Source of the DNA: Prorocentrum cordatum
Lineage: Eukaryota > Sar > Dinophyceae > Prorocentrales > Prorocentraceae
Reading direction: 5' to 3'
DNA: 30,000 nt
Assembly (NCBI GenBank): GCA_963575745.1
Contig: CAUYUJ010016149.1
Coordinates: forward strand, 1-30,000
Shown piece after piece: positions 9,103-19,464 of this stretch. Position 1 is the stretch's first letter, and every line of letters begins with the position of its first letter. The notes under the pieces were generated by a model that was given only the letters and a program-made list of their open reading frames with translations, did not search any database and had not been told where the DNA came from. Both the position numbers and the translations under genes were made by a program.

Positions 9103-9198
9103 CTTGGTCCGCTGCCCACGCCGTTGGGGGTGTTGGCGCTGCCTAGGTGGTCGGCCACGTCCACAACGGTCAGCGCGGAGGCGGGCGGTGGACGCTGC
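9103..9198 (-). CDS. Candidate internal exon, unknown product
   Basis: On the minus strand an acceptor CCTCCTTCCCACAG (pyrimidine tract plus CAG) precedes 96 bases that are followed by a GTGG donor after CCAAG. The segment reads QRPPPASALTVVDVADHLG then SANTPNGVGSGP, with codons mostly ending in G or C. The length is a multiple of three and intron phases match at both ends, as for a removable internal exon. It sits in a non-repetitive island between a GGA array and a GAT array. I recognise no domain. Lack of partner exons keeps confidence low. Confidence 0.35.
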
Positions 9199-9228
9199 CT
9201 GTGGGAAGGAGGAGGCTGGATGGAGGAT

Positions 9229-10490
<1,262 letters not shown>

Positions 10491-10722
10491 GGTTATAACG
10501 ATGTTGATGTTGTTCTTGCTGTCGATGATGCTGCTGCTGATTATGAGGATGTTGGTTGACGACGACGATGATGATGCGGAGGAGGAGGAGGCGGAGGAGG
10601 AAGAGGAGTAGGAGGAGGAGCAGGAGGAGGAGGAGCAGGAGGAAGAGCAGGAAGAGGTGTAGGGTGGGGTGAGGAGGAGGAGGCGGAGGAGGAGGATCAG
10701 CAGGAGGCGATGGAGGAGGAGA
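10491..10722. repeat. Transition zone and GGA array
   Basis: A GGTGG run at 10471-10490 leads to a short GATGTTG patch and then GGAGGA/GCAGGA triplets from about 10575 to 10720. It is purine-rich on the plus strand. Confidence 0.88.
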
Positions 10723-11687
10723 AGGAGCACCTCGTGGAGAATGAAGAAGATGAGCAGGAGGGCTGCGGGAGGGGAGGGGGCAAAAACAGGAGCGAGGAAG
10801 CGTCTTGGGACTGTGGACAGATTTTGCCGGATTCTAGAGGCTTGGGGAGCTCTCGGAGGCTCTACAGACAGGGGGAGGCTCACGTTTTCAATGTGTGCGT
10901 GCCTTCCGCTGGCAAATCGGTCGCGTCGGAGGGCTGGAAGCCTTTGCCATCCTGGCCAAGCCGCGGGAGCCAACGACAACTCGGGGGGATCCGCCGGACA
11001 GCTGGACAGAGGCTTGCGCGGCTTGGCGACGACATCCGAGGCGACAGTTTAGATCTTGATGCTGAGTTAATAGAGTGAAATGACGGGAGATAAGCGGAAG
11101 TCGTTGGAACCTGAGGGAACCGTTGGGAAATCGAAATGGAAGCCGCTCGATCTGCGGGGATTTCCAAGAGGAAGCTTCATCTAGTCGCACCCCAGGATCA
11201 CGGCATATTTGTACAGCGCAGGGGGAAGAGCTCCCCCCCCGCTCTGTCGCAGCAGCCTGCTGCCCCACCCGCCAGGCCCACGCGGTTTCTTTGAAGTCGG
11301 AAAGAGTGTCTTGCCCACATTCCGCCATCGCTGGCGCGGGCAAGCTTCCTCGACGTGTCACTACGCCCTGTCACCATCCCCGTCATCATCGTCTTCATTG
11401 CCGCCGTCGCTGCCGTCGACGCCATCACTCCTGCCATCCTGAGCGCTATCGCTGCGATGCTCGACGCTATCACCCAGAAGCACCGAACACGCATCGAAAT
11501 CATCATTATTCGTTTTCTGTAGGGGGGGCCACTGGGAGGTGAGGAGGAGGATGCGGGGCCCCGCGACATGTCATTAACGCGAGATTTGACGCACCCTGCA
11601 ACCCACCGCCGAAACAATAATCTGGTCAACCCCCATGACAGAAAACCAGCCCGCGGTGGTGATGTATGCGTGGGTCCTGGAGAGGAA
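10723..11687. other. Anonymous mixed-composition spacer, no supported gene
   Basis: This is one of the longer non-repetitive stretches. Open frames of 120-160 codons exist on both strands (for example 10888-11361 minus) with ordinary composition, but none shows a recognisable domain, start context or splice pattern. A short degenerate array of GTCGTC/GCCGTC-type triplets lies at 11370-11440. Confidence 0.5.
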
Positions 11688-12112
11688 GGGAGGAGGAGGA
11701 GGAGGAGGAGGAGGAGGAGGAGGAGGAGGAGGAGGAGGGAGGAGGAGGAGGAGGAGGAGGAGGAGGAGGAGGAGGAGGAGGAGGGGAGGAGGAGGAAGGA
11801 GGAGGAGGAGGAGGAGGAGGAGGAGGAGGAGGGGAGGAGGAGGAGGAGGAGGAGGAGGAGGAGGAGGAGGAGGGAGGAGGAGGAGGAGGAGGAGGAGGAG
11901 GAGGAGGAGGAGGAGGAGGAGGAGGAGGAGGAGAGGAGGAGGAGGAGGAGGAGGAGGAGGAGGAGGAGAGGGGAGGCGGAGGAGAGGAGGAGGAGGAGGA
12001 GGAGGAGGAGGAGGAGAATGCACAGGAGGAGGAGGAGGATACAGACGAGGATACAGAGGAGGAGAAGGAGGAGGAGGAGGAGGAAGAGGAGGAGGAGGAG
12101 GAGGAAGGGTGA
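11688..12112. repeat. (GGA)n array with phase-shifting interruptions
   Basis: About 425 bp of GGA triplets. Occasional extra or missing G or A bases (GGGAGG, GAAGG) shift the phase, so plus-strand frames alternate among poly-Gly, poly-Glu and poly-Arg. The repeated GGAGGAGGGAGGAGG blocks suggest a higher-order unit. No coding is supported. Confidence 0.97.
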
Positions 12113-12779
12113 GAGGAATGTGAGACAACTGGTGTGTTTTGTACGTGTCCCCATTGTCCATGGGCATGGAGCGGGGTGTCGATGGCCGTCCTGCCCAGAC
12201 CTTTTCGGCGCTGCGATACTTTCCAGGAGAAGGTCTCTGAGAGCTAAGAGGATTTCAGATTAGAAGCCGGCAGCACAGGGTGGCCCGTCAGCTCTTTCCG
12301 GCGCTGCTCCAGAATCCCCGCGGCGAGTTGCTTGAAGCTGCAGCTTGTCCCGAGAAGCGTTTCCCTACTCGTGTCCAGTGCGCGTGCTGGAAGCCGTTCC
12401 GCAGCTCCTTCGAAGCTCCCGGGAAGCGCCTGTGGAGCTCCCTTTCTCGAGCTTGCACGCTGCCCAGGCATCTTTTCAGGCGTCCTTGCAAGCGTCTCCC
12501 AATGGTTTTTTCACGCGCGTACGACTGCACCGCTGTCCGAGCTTTGGACGCCACAAGTTTTCACGACTTGGGCCGCCAGGGCTCCCAGCGCCTTCTCTGA
12601 GAATCGGTTCTCATCCCGGGCCTTTTTCCGATGGTCCTAGGCCCCCCAAAGGGCGACTCCGGAGGGTCAAGCCTGCGAAACTTCTGCCATGCTTCCTCCT
12701 CATCCTCCCTCTCAGTCCTACGTTTCCATGGCGAGACTTCGACGATCGAGTACCGCTGCGCCTCTCTTCCCTCCTTCTC
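12113..12779. other. Anonymous spacer
   Basis: Mixed-composition sequence with moderate GC. It contains several open frames of about 90-100 codons on both strands; none is convincing. I see no repeats longer than about 15 bp and no RNA-gene features. Confidence 0.5.
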
Positions 12780-12965
12780 CCTCTCCTCCTCCCTACTCCC
12801 TCCTCCTGCTCCTCCTGCGTCTCCTCCTGGGTCTCCTCCTCCTCCTCCTCCTCCTCCTCCTCCTCCTCCTCCTCCTCCTCCTTCTCTTCCTCCTCCTCCT
12901 CCTCCTCCTCCTCCTCCTCCTCCTCCTCCTCCTCCCTCCTCTCTCCTCTCCTCCTGCTGCCTCCT
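12780..12965. repeat. (TCC)n pyrimidine array
   Basis: TCC triplets with two short interruptions (CTGCTCCTCCTGCG and CTTCTC). Plus-strand polarity is opposite to the GGA array ending 670 bp upstream, so the two arrays form an inverted pair. Confidence 0.95.
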
Positions 12966-13081
12966 CCCTCCCTTCGGAGGCCGCTGGAGGTCTGGGGCGG
13001 TCTCCAGAAGCCTCTGGAGTTTCTTAGAGGTGTCTGGAGGCTTCGGGATGCTCCGAGAGGGCCAGGCACTTCCGATGGCAT

Positions 13082-13147
13082 GGAACTTCGATCCTCGAAC
13101 CCAGACCTCCGATTGGTAGATTTGTTAAGCCAGTTGCGCTGCCGCAC
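13082..13147 (-). other. tRNA-like sequence (decayed tRNA or SINE head)
   Basis: Read on the minus strand, it contains GCGCAACTGGCTTAAC, close to a tRNA D-arm with box A, and then GGTCTGGGTTCGAGGATC, close to a box B/T-arm, at roughly normal spacing. Acceptor ends do not pair, and the D, anticodon and T stems pair poorly, so it is not a working tRNA. Decayed internal pol III promoters of this type head tRNA-derived SINEs. A 3' tail matching a LINE was not identified. Confidence 0.45.
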
Positions 13148-13995
13148 GTTTCCGCCAGCCTCACTGGGGCGGACGCCTGGTCGGGGCGGCTTGCCCGGGG
13201 CTTGAAGACCTCTCGGGACCTCTCGGGGGTTTCCTTGGGTCGTCTCATCGGAGGGAGGAGAAGCGACACCAGCACCACCAGGGGGCCCATCTCCAGCGAG
13301 GAGGTCCACGATGCCCCCCCGAGCTGGAGACGGGGGGATGTCTCGAGCGAGGGGGGAGGGGACGACACCACCCTAGGGAGACCCCCCCCTGGCCTCCTCG
13401 CGCCTCCTCGCCCCGGTGGTGCTGGTGCCGCCTTTCCTTCTTTTTCCTGGCCAACAGGGTCGTCTTGCGACCCCGTGGGGCCGCCTGGCGACGACGGAGG
13501 CCGCCTTGGGGGGTGTCTCGGGGCCGCCGTCGGGCCACCGGTGGCCCCCGTAGGGCTCTCGCCAGCTTCCCCGGGCGCGGTTTCTGCTCCGGGCCAGTCT
13601 TTGGTTTGTCCTGCGGCGCCGGAGCGGCTTTTAGGGGGCCACCATGCCAGTACACCGGGGGGCCTCGATTTCCCCCCCCCCCCCCCCCCAACACACCTCC
13701 CTCTCCATGTCTCCCCTGACTGCCCGCTTTGCGCTTTCGCCTCTCTCCCATCCCCCCTCTTCCTTCTCCCCCTCGGCTGTGCGACACGCGCTGGACCGCG
13801 TGAATTCGAGCTGCTGCTCTGGCCAGAGTTTCGATCGGACGCCGGGGTCGGCGTGTCTGAGGGAACGATTTCGGGTAGACCTGGGCCCTGGAGTCGACGG
13901 AGGAAAACCACCCCGACCCTCATCACAGACGTTTGCTGCAGAGCCCTGGGCGTTTGCTGAACAGCTCTGCCCCCTGCTTGGTTCCCTCCCTGCAG
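13148..13995. other. GC-rich spacer, long frames but no domain
   Basis: Both strands carry long open frames (13202-13960 plus; 13024-13926 minus) of Gly/Pro/Arg/Ser-rich composition. Codons do not show a consistent strand preference and no motif is recognised. A 17-18-base C run lies at about 13673-13690. The plus frame ends shortly before the acceptor of the candidate exon at 13996, so upstream exons of that gene could lie here. Confidence 0.45.
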
Positions 13996-14160
13996 GTGCG
14001 CTTGCCGAAAGGCTTCCCTTGTCGGGGTGCTTACTATGAGGGTGATTGTTCTGCCCTTCTGTGCGAGGCGTACCAGAAAGTCCCTCGCCTTCGAGGACCG
14101 AAGGAGTTGCCTTCTCTTCCCCGGTGGGAGGCGACGGAAGGCCCGCGGAAGCCGGCGAAC
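13996..14160 (+). CDS. Candidate exon, unknown product (gene part 1)
   Basis: The segment is preceded by CCCTCCCTGCAG, a good pyrimidine tract and acceptor, and followed by GTAAGA, a consensus donor. It is 165 bases, 55 codons, phase 0 at both ends. The product has ordinary composition: VRLPKGFPCRGAYYEGD, then CSALLCEAYQKVPRLRG, then PKELPSLPRWEATEGPRKP. Four cysteines are present but no known domain is evident. Third positions are less GC-rich than in the retroelement. It probably joins the exon at 14310. Alternative: a chance open frame of intronic sequence. Confidence 0.42.
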
Positions 14161-14214
14161 GTAAGACGAGGGCGCGGCTCCGCCCGCGGAAGCCGGCGGA
14201 AGTAAAACATGCGC
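14141..14214. repeat. Direct duplication of CCCGCGGAAGCCGGCG including a donor-like GTAA
   Basis: CCCGCGGAAGCCGGCGAACGTAAGAC at about 14141-14166 recurs as CCCGCGGAAGCCGGCGGAAGTAAAAC at about 14187-14212. The first copy supplies the GTAAGA donor of the candidate exon and the second offers a weaker GTAAAA, so the duplication carries two possible 5' splice sites. Confidence 0.8.
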
Positions 14215-14309
14215 CCCCGGGGGATGGCAACATGTGTGGGCTCAGGGTTTCCAGCGTCCGGCACGCGGGGCCCGTCGCCGGCGTCGAGTATGTTTGGGCC
14301 CGCGCGCAG

Positions 14310-14462
14310 CTGTGCTGCGCTCCCTCTGCGATAGCCGCGGCGGCTGCTAAGGGGATAGGGGACGTAGAAGCGGATGCCAAGGTGGTTGTGTCTGGTCGAA
14401 CCTATCTCATAAGTGGGCTACAGGTGCCCCAAATGGCTCAGGAGGTTTACGATCCGGGCTAA
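14310..14462 (+). CDS. Candidate terminal exon, unknown product (gene part 2)
   Basis: After GCCCGCGCGCAG the frame reads LCCAPSAIAAAAAKGIGD, then VEADAKVVVSGRTYLISGLQ, then VPQMAQEVYDPG and a TAA at 14460-14462. It is in phase 0 and joins in frame to the exon ending 14160. A possible alternative donor lies at 14382 (GCCAAG|GTGG). The C-terminal part has mixed hydrophobic and polar residues typical of a folded protein. If the acceptor is wrong, the same frame stays open upstream from 14046, giving a 138-codon frame. No family is recognised. Confidence 0.38.
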   Translation: MCCAPSAIAAAAAKGIGDVEADAKVVVSGRTYLISGLQVPQMAQEVYDPG

Positions 14463-14611
14463 GTTGGCCTCCGCCCACTTCGCGGAGTGATCTAACCCCC
14501 GAAGCCATGCATTAGCGCGCGTGTAACATCCGTGTGAGACAGGCTGGGCCAGACATGACAACCCTGCGCATCCACTTCTAACCTTATGATGTCCCAAACT
14601 ACTTTAGCCTT

Positions 14612-14757
14612 GACCACCTGAAAGAATTTCGAGCACCAGCAAAATACCGAAACTCGGGGTTTTCTCGTGTCGGGCCCTGGGAGACACTGTTTCGACACTC
14701 TTTCGATACTCTTTCGACACTTTTCCGGGTGCTCGAAATTATTTCTGGGATGTGGTC
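14612..14757. repeat. MITE-like inverted-repeat element, about 146 bp
   Basis: Left arm GACCACCTGAAAGAATTTCG continuing AGCACC (14612-14637) is matched by the reverse complement of 14728-14757, with a small indel in the middle. The inner 12 bases are perfect. Between the arms lie three tandem 11-bp copies of TTCGACACTCT-like sequence at about 14690-14722. Short TIRs around non-coding DNA suggest a miniature transposon; no target-site duplication is clear. Confidence 0.7.
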
Positions 14758-14962
14758 CGTAAGTACGATGGGAGCAGCACGCTTCTGCCCCCCCCCCCCC
14801 CGGGTGGCCGCCTCATGAGCCGGCGGCACGGCCCTCTCGGCTCGGCCCGCCCAGGACATCGAGTGGCTCTTCCGCGTGGGGCTGCCGCGGCCGGGCCCGG
14901 ACCGGGTGCGCCCCGGCTCGGTGGCCGAGAACGGAGGGGGCGGGGGCGGCACGCCCCGCCAG

Positions 14963-15085
14963 GGAGGAGGAGGAGGAGGAGGAGGAGGAGGGGGAGGGGG
15001 AGGAGGAGGAGGAGGAGGGAGGAGGAGGAGGAGGAGGAGGAGGGAGGAGGAGGAGGGGGAGGGAGGAGGAGGAGGGAGGAAGGAT
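14963..15085. repeat. (GGA)n array
   Basis: GGA triplets with GGGAGG interruptions, purine-rich on the plus strand, between GC-rich flanks. Confidence 0.93.
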
Positions 15086-15171
15086 CCACGCGGAAATCAG
15101 CGCCGGGGTCGTCGCAGCGCACGTCTGCCGCAGCTGCCGTGGGGGTTGTGCGGGGCAGGCGCGCGGAGCGC

Positions 15172-15715
15172 CCGAGGGGCCCAGGGCACTGCCCGCGTGG
15201 GGGGGGCGTGCCGAAGCGGGCGGAGGCCCGAACGCGAGGACGCCCACCGGGGCCACGGGTGCTCCCCGTGGGGCACGGCCCGCGCGAGAGGCGTGCCGTC
15301 ATGGGCGGGAGGCCGCGTGCGAGCCGGCCCGCTGTCCGCACGCCGGAAATGGGTACAGAGACAAGGGGTACAGTGCCCAAGAGCAGTTCCTGTTCATTTT
15401 GAACAGGGCTCGCTGTCCGCGCAGCCGCGGCCTGTGTCCGTTTGAGCCAGAAGGCCGCCTGCCCAACAGCGGCCGCTGTCGGTTTGGGACAACATTTGTT
15501 GTTGGGCATTGTGCCCATTTTTTCCGTACCCATTTCGGGCGTCCAAACGCTGGGGCCGTCGGTGGAGCTCCCCACGAGGCGCGACCCGCGCGGTGGGTGC
15601 GCCAAGATGTTGCGGAGGTCCGGCTGCGGGCGCTCCCAGGCCGCAGGTGGGGCTCGATGTGCGGACGCCAGGCGTGTAAGGGATGCGCCGTGCCCAGAAC
15701 CCCTCGGGTCATGGA
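15172..15715. repeat. Diverged large foldback (inverted repeat), arms about 265 bp
   Basis: The best-conserved arm segments are GAAATGGGTACAGAGACAAGG onward (from 15346) and its inverted copy CCGTACCCATTTCGGGCG (15525-15542), extending through CAGTGCCCAA versus TTGGGCATTG. Outward, CCCGAGGGGCCCAGGGCAC near 15173 mirrors CCCAGAACCCCTCGGG near 15693. Translated open frames from the two strands show the same short motif (TPEMGTE) in both arms, consistent with antiparallel copies of one sequence. The centre lies near 15445. It may be an inverted duplication or a foldback transposon. Arms are heavily mutated. Confidence 0.7.
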
Positions 15716-15759
15716 AAAACACACGACGGGAGGTGTTTCGCTTATTTCGTCCTCTGAGG

Positions 15760-15850
15760 GCCCCTGCCTGGCCTCGGGACCGTCAAAACTGACTCAGGAT
15801 GAAGAGCCGGTCATGGGGAATGGGTCGAGACCTCTGGGGGTCTGACGTCA
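15760..15850. repeat. Dispersed repeat family D, copy 1
   Basis: The stretch GGACCGTCAAAACTGACTCA and following GGATGAAGAGCCGG to GAGACCTCTGG matches a second copy at 23174-23251 and a partial third at about 23518-23565. The shared order of several short blocks shows common descent. The function is unknown; it lies just outside the large foldback. Confidence 0.65.
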
Positions 15851-16017
15851 GGGCAGAGATCATGACGTCGGGGGCGTCCGGGTGCTGGGCGGGGCGCGGC
15901 ACGACTCCGCGCCCGCTGGAGCCGTGGACGGGGGGCTCCCCGTGGGGGCACGGCGCAAGGGCGGGCGGTGGCGATGACACAGCAGACGTGCGGAGAGCAG
16001 GGGCGGGGGGAGAAGCA

Positions 16018-16155
16018 GGCGGGGAGGAGAGGAGGGAGGAGGAGGGGTAGCGGGGGGGGAGAAATCACGGAGAGAAGGCGGGAAGCAGGCGGGAGGAGAA
16101 GGGGGGAGGAGGAGGAGGAGGAGGAGGAGGAGGAGGAGGAGGAGGAGGAGGAGGC
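16018..16155. repeat. GGA/GGGA purine array
   Basis: A GAGGAGGGAGG lead-in followed by clean GGA triplets at about 16107-16154. Confidence 0.93.
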
Positions 16156-16299
16156 GGTGGGAGAAGCAGGGGGGGTGACGCGCGGGGCAGCGGAGACGAA
16201 CCGCGGGCCCAGTTCGGGCACACAGGGAGTTCCCCCCGATCTGGGCGCGATTGGGTCGATGCTCTTCCCCCTCCCAGGCAAGTGCCAACAAGGGTGCTC

Positions 16300-16455
16300 G
16301 CAGTTCGGTCGGTTCGGTTGCTTCGCAGTCGGTTGCGGTCGGTTGCGGTCGGTTGGTGTGTCGTTGCCGCGTCGCTTCGCCCCTCTGGGCTGCATGCAGC
16401 CTGTCGGTTTCGGTCGGAGTCGGTTTCGCGGTCGGTTTGGTCGGTTTCGGCTTTG
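16300..16455. repeat. TCGGTT-rich degenerate hexamer array
   Basis: TCGGTT or TTGCGG motifs recur in two clusters (about 16302-16355 and 16402-16452), separated by GCTTCGCCCCTCTGGGC. The overall look is telomere-like in G/T strand bias, but the unit is not the TTTAGGG type expected for dinoflagellates, so I call it a simple degenerate repeat. Confidence 0.75.
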
Positions 16456-16996
16456 CTGTCGCCGTGAGCGGCCCTTGTCAAGGGGGTCACCAGCAGGGTC
16501 GCCACCTCTTCGAGGAGAAGCCGGTACCCTCAGGACCCTCAAACCTGCCAGAACCACGCAGAACGCTCAAGATCATCAGAAATCTGGTCTAATTCGTTCC
16601 CCGGACCCTTCTGGGGTCCATCCTGCCATGCGTTCTTCTGGAGTGATTTTTGTGATTTCTGATGCAAAATAGGCCCCAGGAGGACGACATTGAAGAATGA
16701 CGTTTTTGGCGAGAGTTGTTGATGCTCCTGGTACTCTCGGTAGTGCGCCCAGGGGGCAAGGCCGAGGGGGCGGGTCTTGCAGAAGGCTCAGAAGGCACAG
16801 GGCCTGCTGAGAAGCTTTCGAAGCTTTCTCCGAGGACAGAGGGGGCGTCTCAGACGGCTGGAGGGCTTCTAACAAGCCCCGCCATCTTCTAACGATACCT
16901 GCCTCCTCTCACTTCCTCCCTCGGCGAGAAAATTAGCCAGGAGAACGAACCAACCCTATGCAGCTGTGAGTGCCGCAGTTGTAAGTATCGTCTTCG
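16456..16996. other. Anonymous spacer with a half-copy of the 23-kb foldback
   Basis: Mixed sequence with no convincing frame. The segment GAGGGCTTCTAACAAGC at about 16861 matches GAGGGCTTCTTACAAGC in the left arm of the foldback at 22999-23161 with one mismatch, followed by a related CTTCTAA block. This suggests a degenerate or solo arm of the same family. Confidence 0.5.
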
Positions 16997-17577
16997 GTGG
17001 AGCTCCCGATGGGGCCACGAGACACGCGAGAGATGGGACGACAAGGGGGTGGAACCGCATGCGAACCCTGCCACTGGGGCGTTCGGTGGAGCTGCCTACG
17101 GGACCACGAAGCGTGTGGGGGGTGTGCCGAAATGGGGGTGGAACCGCACGCGAACCCTGCCACTGGGGTCGTCGGTGGAGCTCCCTATGAGGCCACGGAA
17201 CGTGTGAGGGGTGTGCCGAAATGGAGGTAGAACCGCAAGCGAACACTGCCATTGGGGCCTTCCCTGGAGTTCCCATATGGGGCCACGAAACGTGTGAGGG
17301 GTGTGTCGAAATTGCGGGTAGAATCGCATGCGATTCCTGCCATGGGGGCCTTCTTTCGGTGGAGCTCCTTGTAGGACCACGAAACGTGTGAGCGGTGTGC
17401 CGGAATTGGGGGTGGAACCGCATGCCAACCCTGCCATGTGGGCCTTCGGCAGAGCTCCCTATGGGGCCACGAAGCGTGTGAGAGGTGTGCCCACATTGGG
17501 GGTGGAACCGCATGCGAGCCCTGCCACCTGGGCCTTCGGTGGAGTTCCCTGTGGGGCCACGAAGCGTGTGAGGGGTG
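16997..17577. repeat. Minisatellite of 89-90-bp units, about 6.5 copies
   Basis: Units start with GTGGAGCTCCCTATGGGGCC or a variant; starts at 16997, 17086, 17175, 17264, 17359, 17449 and 17539 give spacings of 89, 89, 89, 95, 90 and 90. Each carries a GGGGGTGGAACCGCATGCGA block. Units are about 80-90% alike by eye, so the array is older than the central 73-bp units near the left end of the window. Open frames on both strands are repeat products. Confidence 0.95.
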
Positions 17578-18277
17578 CCAGGGATGGGAGCAGGGAGGAG
17601 GGGGAGGGGGAGAGAAGGACGGGAACGCGGGGCGCTGTTTCTTCAAAACGAGGGCCCGACACCACAGGTTGGCTGGGAAGCCTCCCTCGGCGCGCCGCTG
17701 GTCCTTCTCCTTCCCTGCTCCTGGAAGGGCGGGGAACACGGGAGGGACGGGAGGCTTGCAGGGCCTCGCCTACCAAGAGCTCGACGACACCGACCTGAGC
17801 GGTGTCGACACGCCGGCCGGCTGCGCCCGCTGGCGCCGAAACGTGGGCACCGCACGAGAGGGTCCGCCGCCCTCCTTCGACGATCGACCGCCCTCCTGGG
17901 TTGCATTATCTTGGAGGTCGAGCGCCACGGGCGAACTCTCCGCGGAGCTCGGGCCAGAGCGCACCCTGGGAGTTGCCTGTGGTATATCAGTATCGGCACC
18001 TCTTTCCGCCACACACACACACATTCCTCTTCCTATATTTTTACAAGCCGGGGGGGGGGAAACCCATCCCCCCCCCAAAAACTGGACCCCCGGGATCTGG
18101 GGTTTTCGGGCTCACTTGGACGTCCTTGGAAAAGGTCACCCGGCTTTCCGGGTCTCCACAAACGCCTTGCCAGCAGACCCAGAGCGATCCGAGGGGTCAT
18201 CAGAAAGGCTCAAGGGAGGCCCCAGACAGCACAAGAGCGCTCCAAGAGGGACTCCAATTGCGTCAGGACGGCCCAAA
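17578..18277. other. Mixed spacer between two repeat arrays
   Basis: Contains a possible mini-exon (annotated separately), a CA tract at about 18009-18022, and G9/C9 runs at about 18051-18080. A 535-codon plus-strand frame starts at 17575 and runs through copy B of the 450-bp repeat module to 19182. Its first 200 codons have mixed composition without a domain, and it remains open mainly because the 450-bp period is divisible by three. Confidence 0.5.
17762..17801 (+). CDS. Possible mini-exon, unknown product
   Basis: After GAGGCTTGCAG the sequence reads GLAYQELDDTDLS with GC-ending codons, then GTGTCG as a possible donor. It is only 40 bases, so chance is a real alternative. It differs sharply in composition from the flanking repeat-derived frames. 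Confidence 0.2.
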
Positions 18278-19464
18278 GACCCTCAAGGCACCCCAAAAAG
18301 CTTTCCAAGGGGCTTTCAAAGCATAAAAATCGTCCCACTCCCTTCGTAAAACTTATGATTTTAGCAGATTCGCCTTTCGGATTTCATCAGCTTTCAAGAC
18401 GGTTTCAAAGCCCCCGAGATCGCCTCCAGACGCCCCAAAAGGCCCTTGAGAAAGCTTCAAGACGGCCGAGCCGGGCCCCACGATCGCCCACGAGAGCCCC
18501 AAGACAGCCCATAATGGAACCAAGGGACCCCCCAAGGGCTCCCAGCACAGACCCAAAGGGGCCATGGGAGGTCCCCGGAAGTGCCCAAGATGGGTCCAAA
18601 GGGGGCTCCAGCGGGCCCAAGCTCCCCAAGACGGCCCAAGAAGGCCCCAGGATGGCCCATGAAGGCGCCAAAACGGCCCACGAGGGCCCCGAAAACACAC
18701 CCCGATGTTTCCGAATGCCAACATCAAGACCCCCAAGGCACCCCAAAAAGCTTTCCAAGGGGCCTTCAAAGCACAAAAGTCGTCCCATTCCCTTCGTAAA
18801 ACTTACAATTTTAGCAGATTCGCCTTTCGGATTTCATCAGCTTTCAAGACGGTTTCAAAGCCTCCAAGATCGCCTCAAGACGCCCCAAAAGGCCCTTGAG
18901 AAAGCTTCAAGACGGCCGAGCCGGGCCCCACGATCGCCCACGAGAGCCCCAAGACAGCCCATAATGGAACCAAGAGGCCCCCCAAGGGCTCCCAGCACAG
19001 ACCCAAAAGGGCCATGGGAGGTCCCCGGAAGTGCCCAAGATGGGTCCAAAGGGGGCTCCAGCGGGCCCAAGCTCCCCAAGACGGCCCAAGAAGGCCCCAG
19101 GACGGCCCATGAAGGCGCCAAAACGGCCCACGAGGGCCGCGAAAACACCCCCACGATGCTTCCGAATTCCAACATTCATTGATTTTGCTCCCATGACATT
19201 TCACATTGTGACCCAGTCGTTGAGGGTCTCGTGGCATGCAGCGAAGATGCCCGAGGATGCCCCGTACGAGTTGCATATGCATGTTCATACCCTTACACAT
19301 ATAAGTTTATATGTACATATGTACGCTGTACACACATACAACAATGTAAGTACATTGTGTATACCTAGACATTTATACGGAGCGTGCATGTACGTACGCG
19401 TGTATACATGCATGCGCGCATGTACGCACGCACGCATTCCGCTTGCGTGCAGAACTCAAAGGAC
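18278..19464 (+). repeat. Composite repeat module, copy B: partial unit, two 450-bp units and tail
   Basis: A partial unit (CAAGGCACCCCAAAAAGC onward) precedes two units whose ATTCGCCTTTCGGAT anchors lie at 18368 and 18818, again 450 bp apart. The tail beginning ATTCATTGATTTTGCTCC at 19174 and the closing GCAGAACTCAAAGGAC at 19464 match copy A. The anchor-to-tail distance is 806 bp here and 803 bp in copy A. Copy B has a 66-bp insertion at 19251-19316 within the tail, absent from copy A. Both copies have the same orientation about 17 kb apart. Confidence 0.92.

Noticed and set aside
13082-13147. Functional tRNA gene
   Set aside because: Acceptor ends do not pair and the D, anticodon and T stems pair poorly, so only a tRNA-like relic is claimed.
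13024-13960. Overlapping 250- and 300-codon frames on both strands
   Set aside because: Both are Pro/Gly/Arg-rich and equally long on opposite strands, a sign of high GC. Neither has a recognisable domain.
16300-16455. Telomere-like repeat
   Set aside because: The TCGGTT-type units are irregular and differ from the TTTAGGG-type unit expected of dinoflagellates. It lies internally with other repeats on both sides.
17575-19182. A 535-codon plus-strand open frame
   Set aside because: Two thirds of it is the 450-bp repeat, whose period is a multiple of three. The opposite strand is also open over the repeats. No domain is seen.
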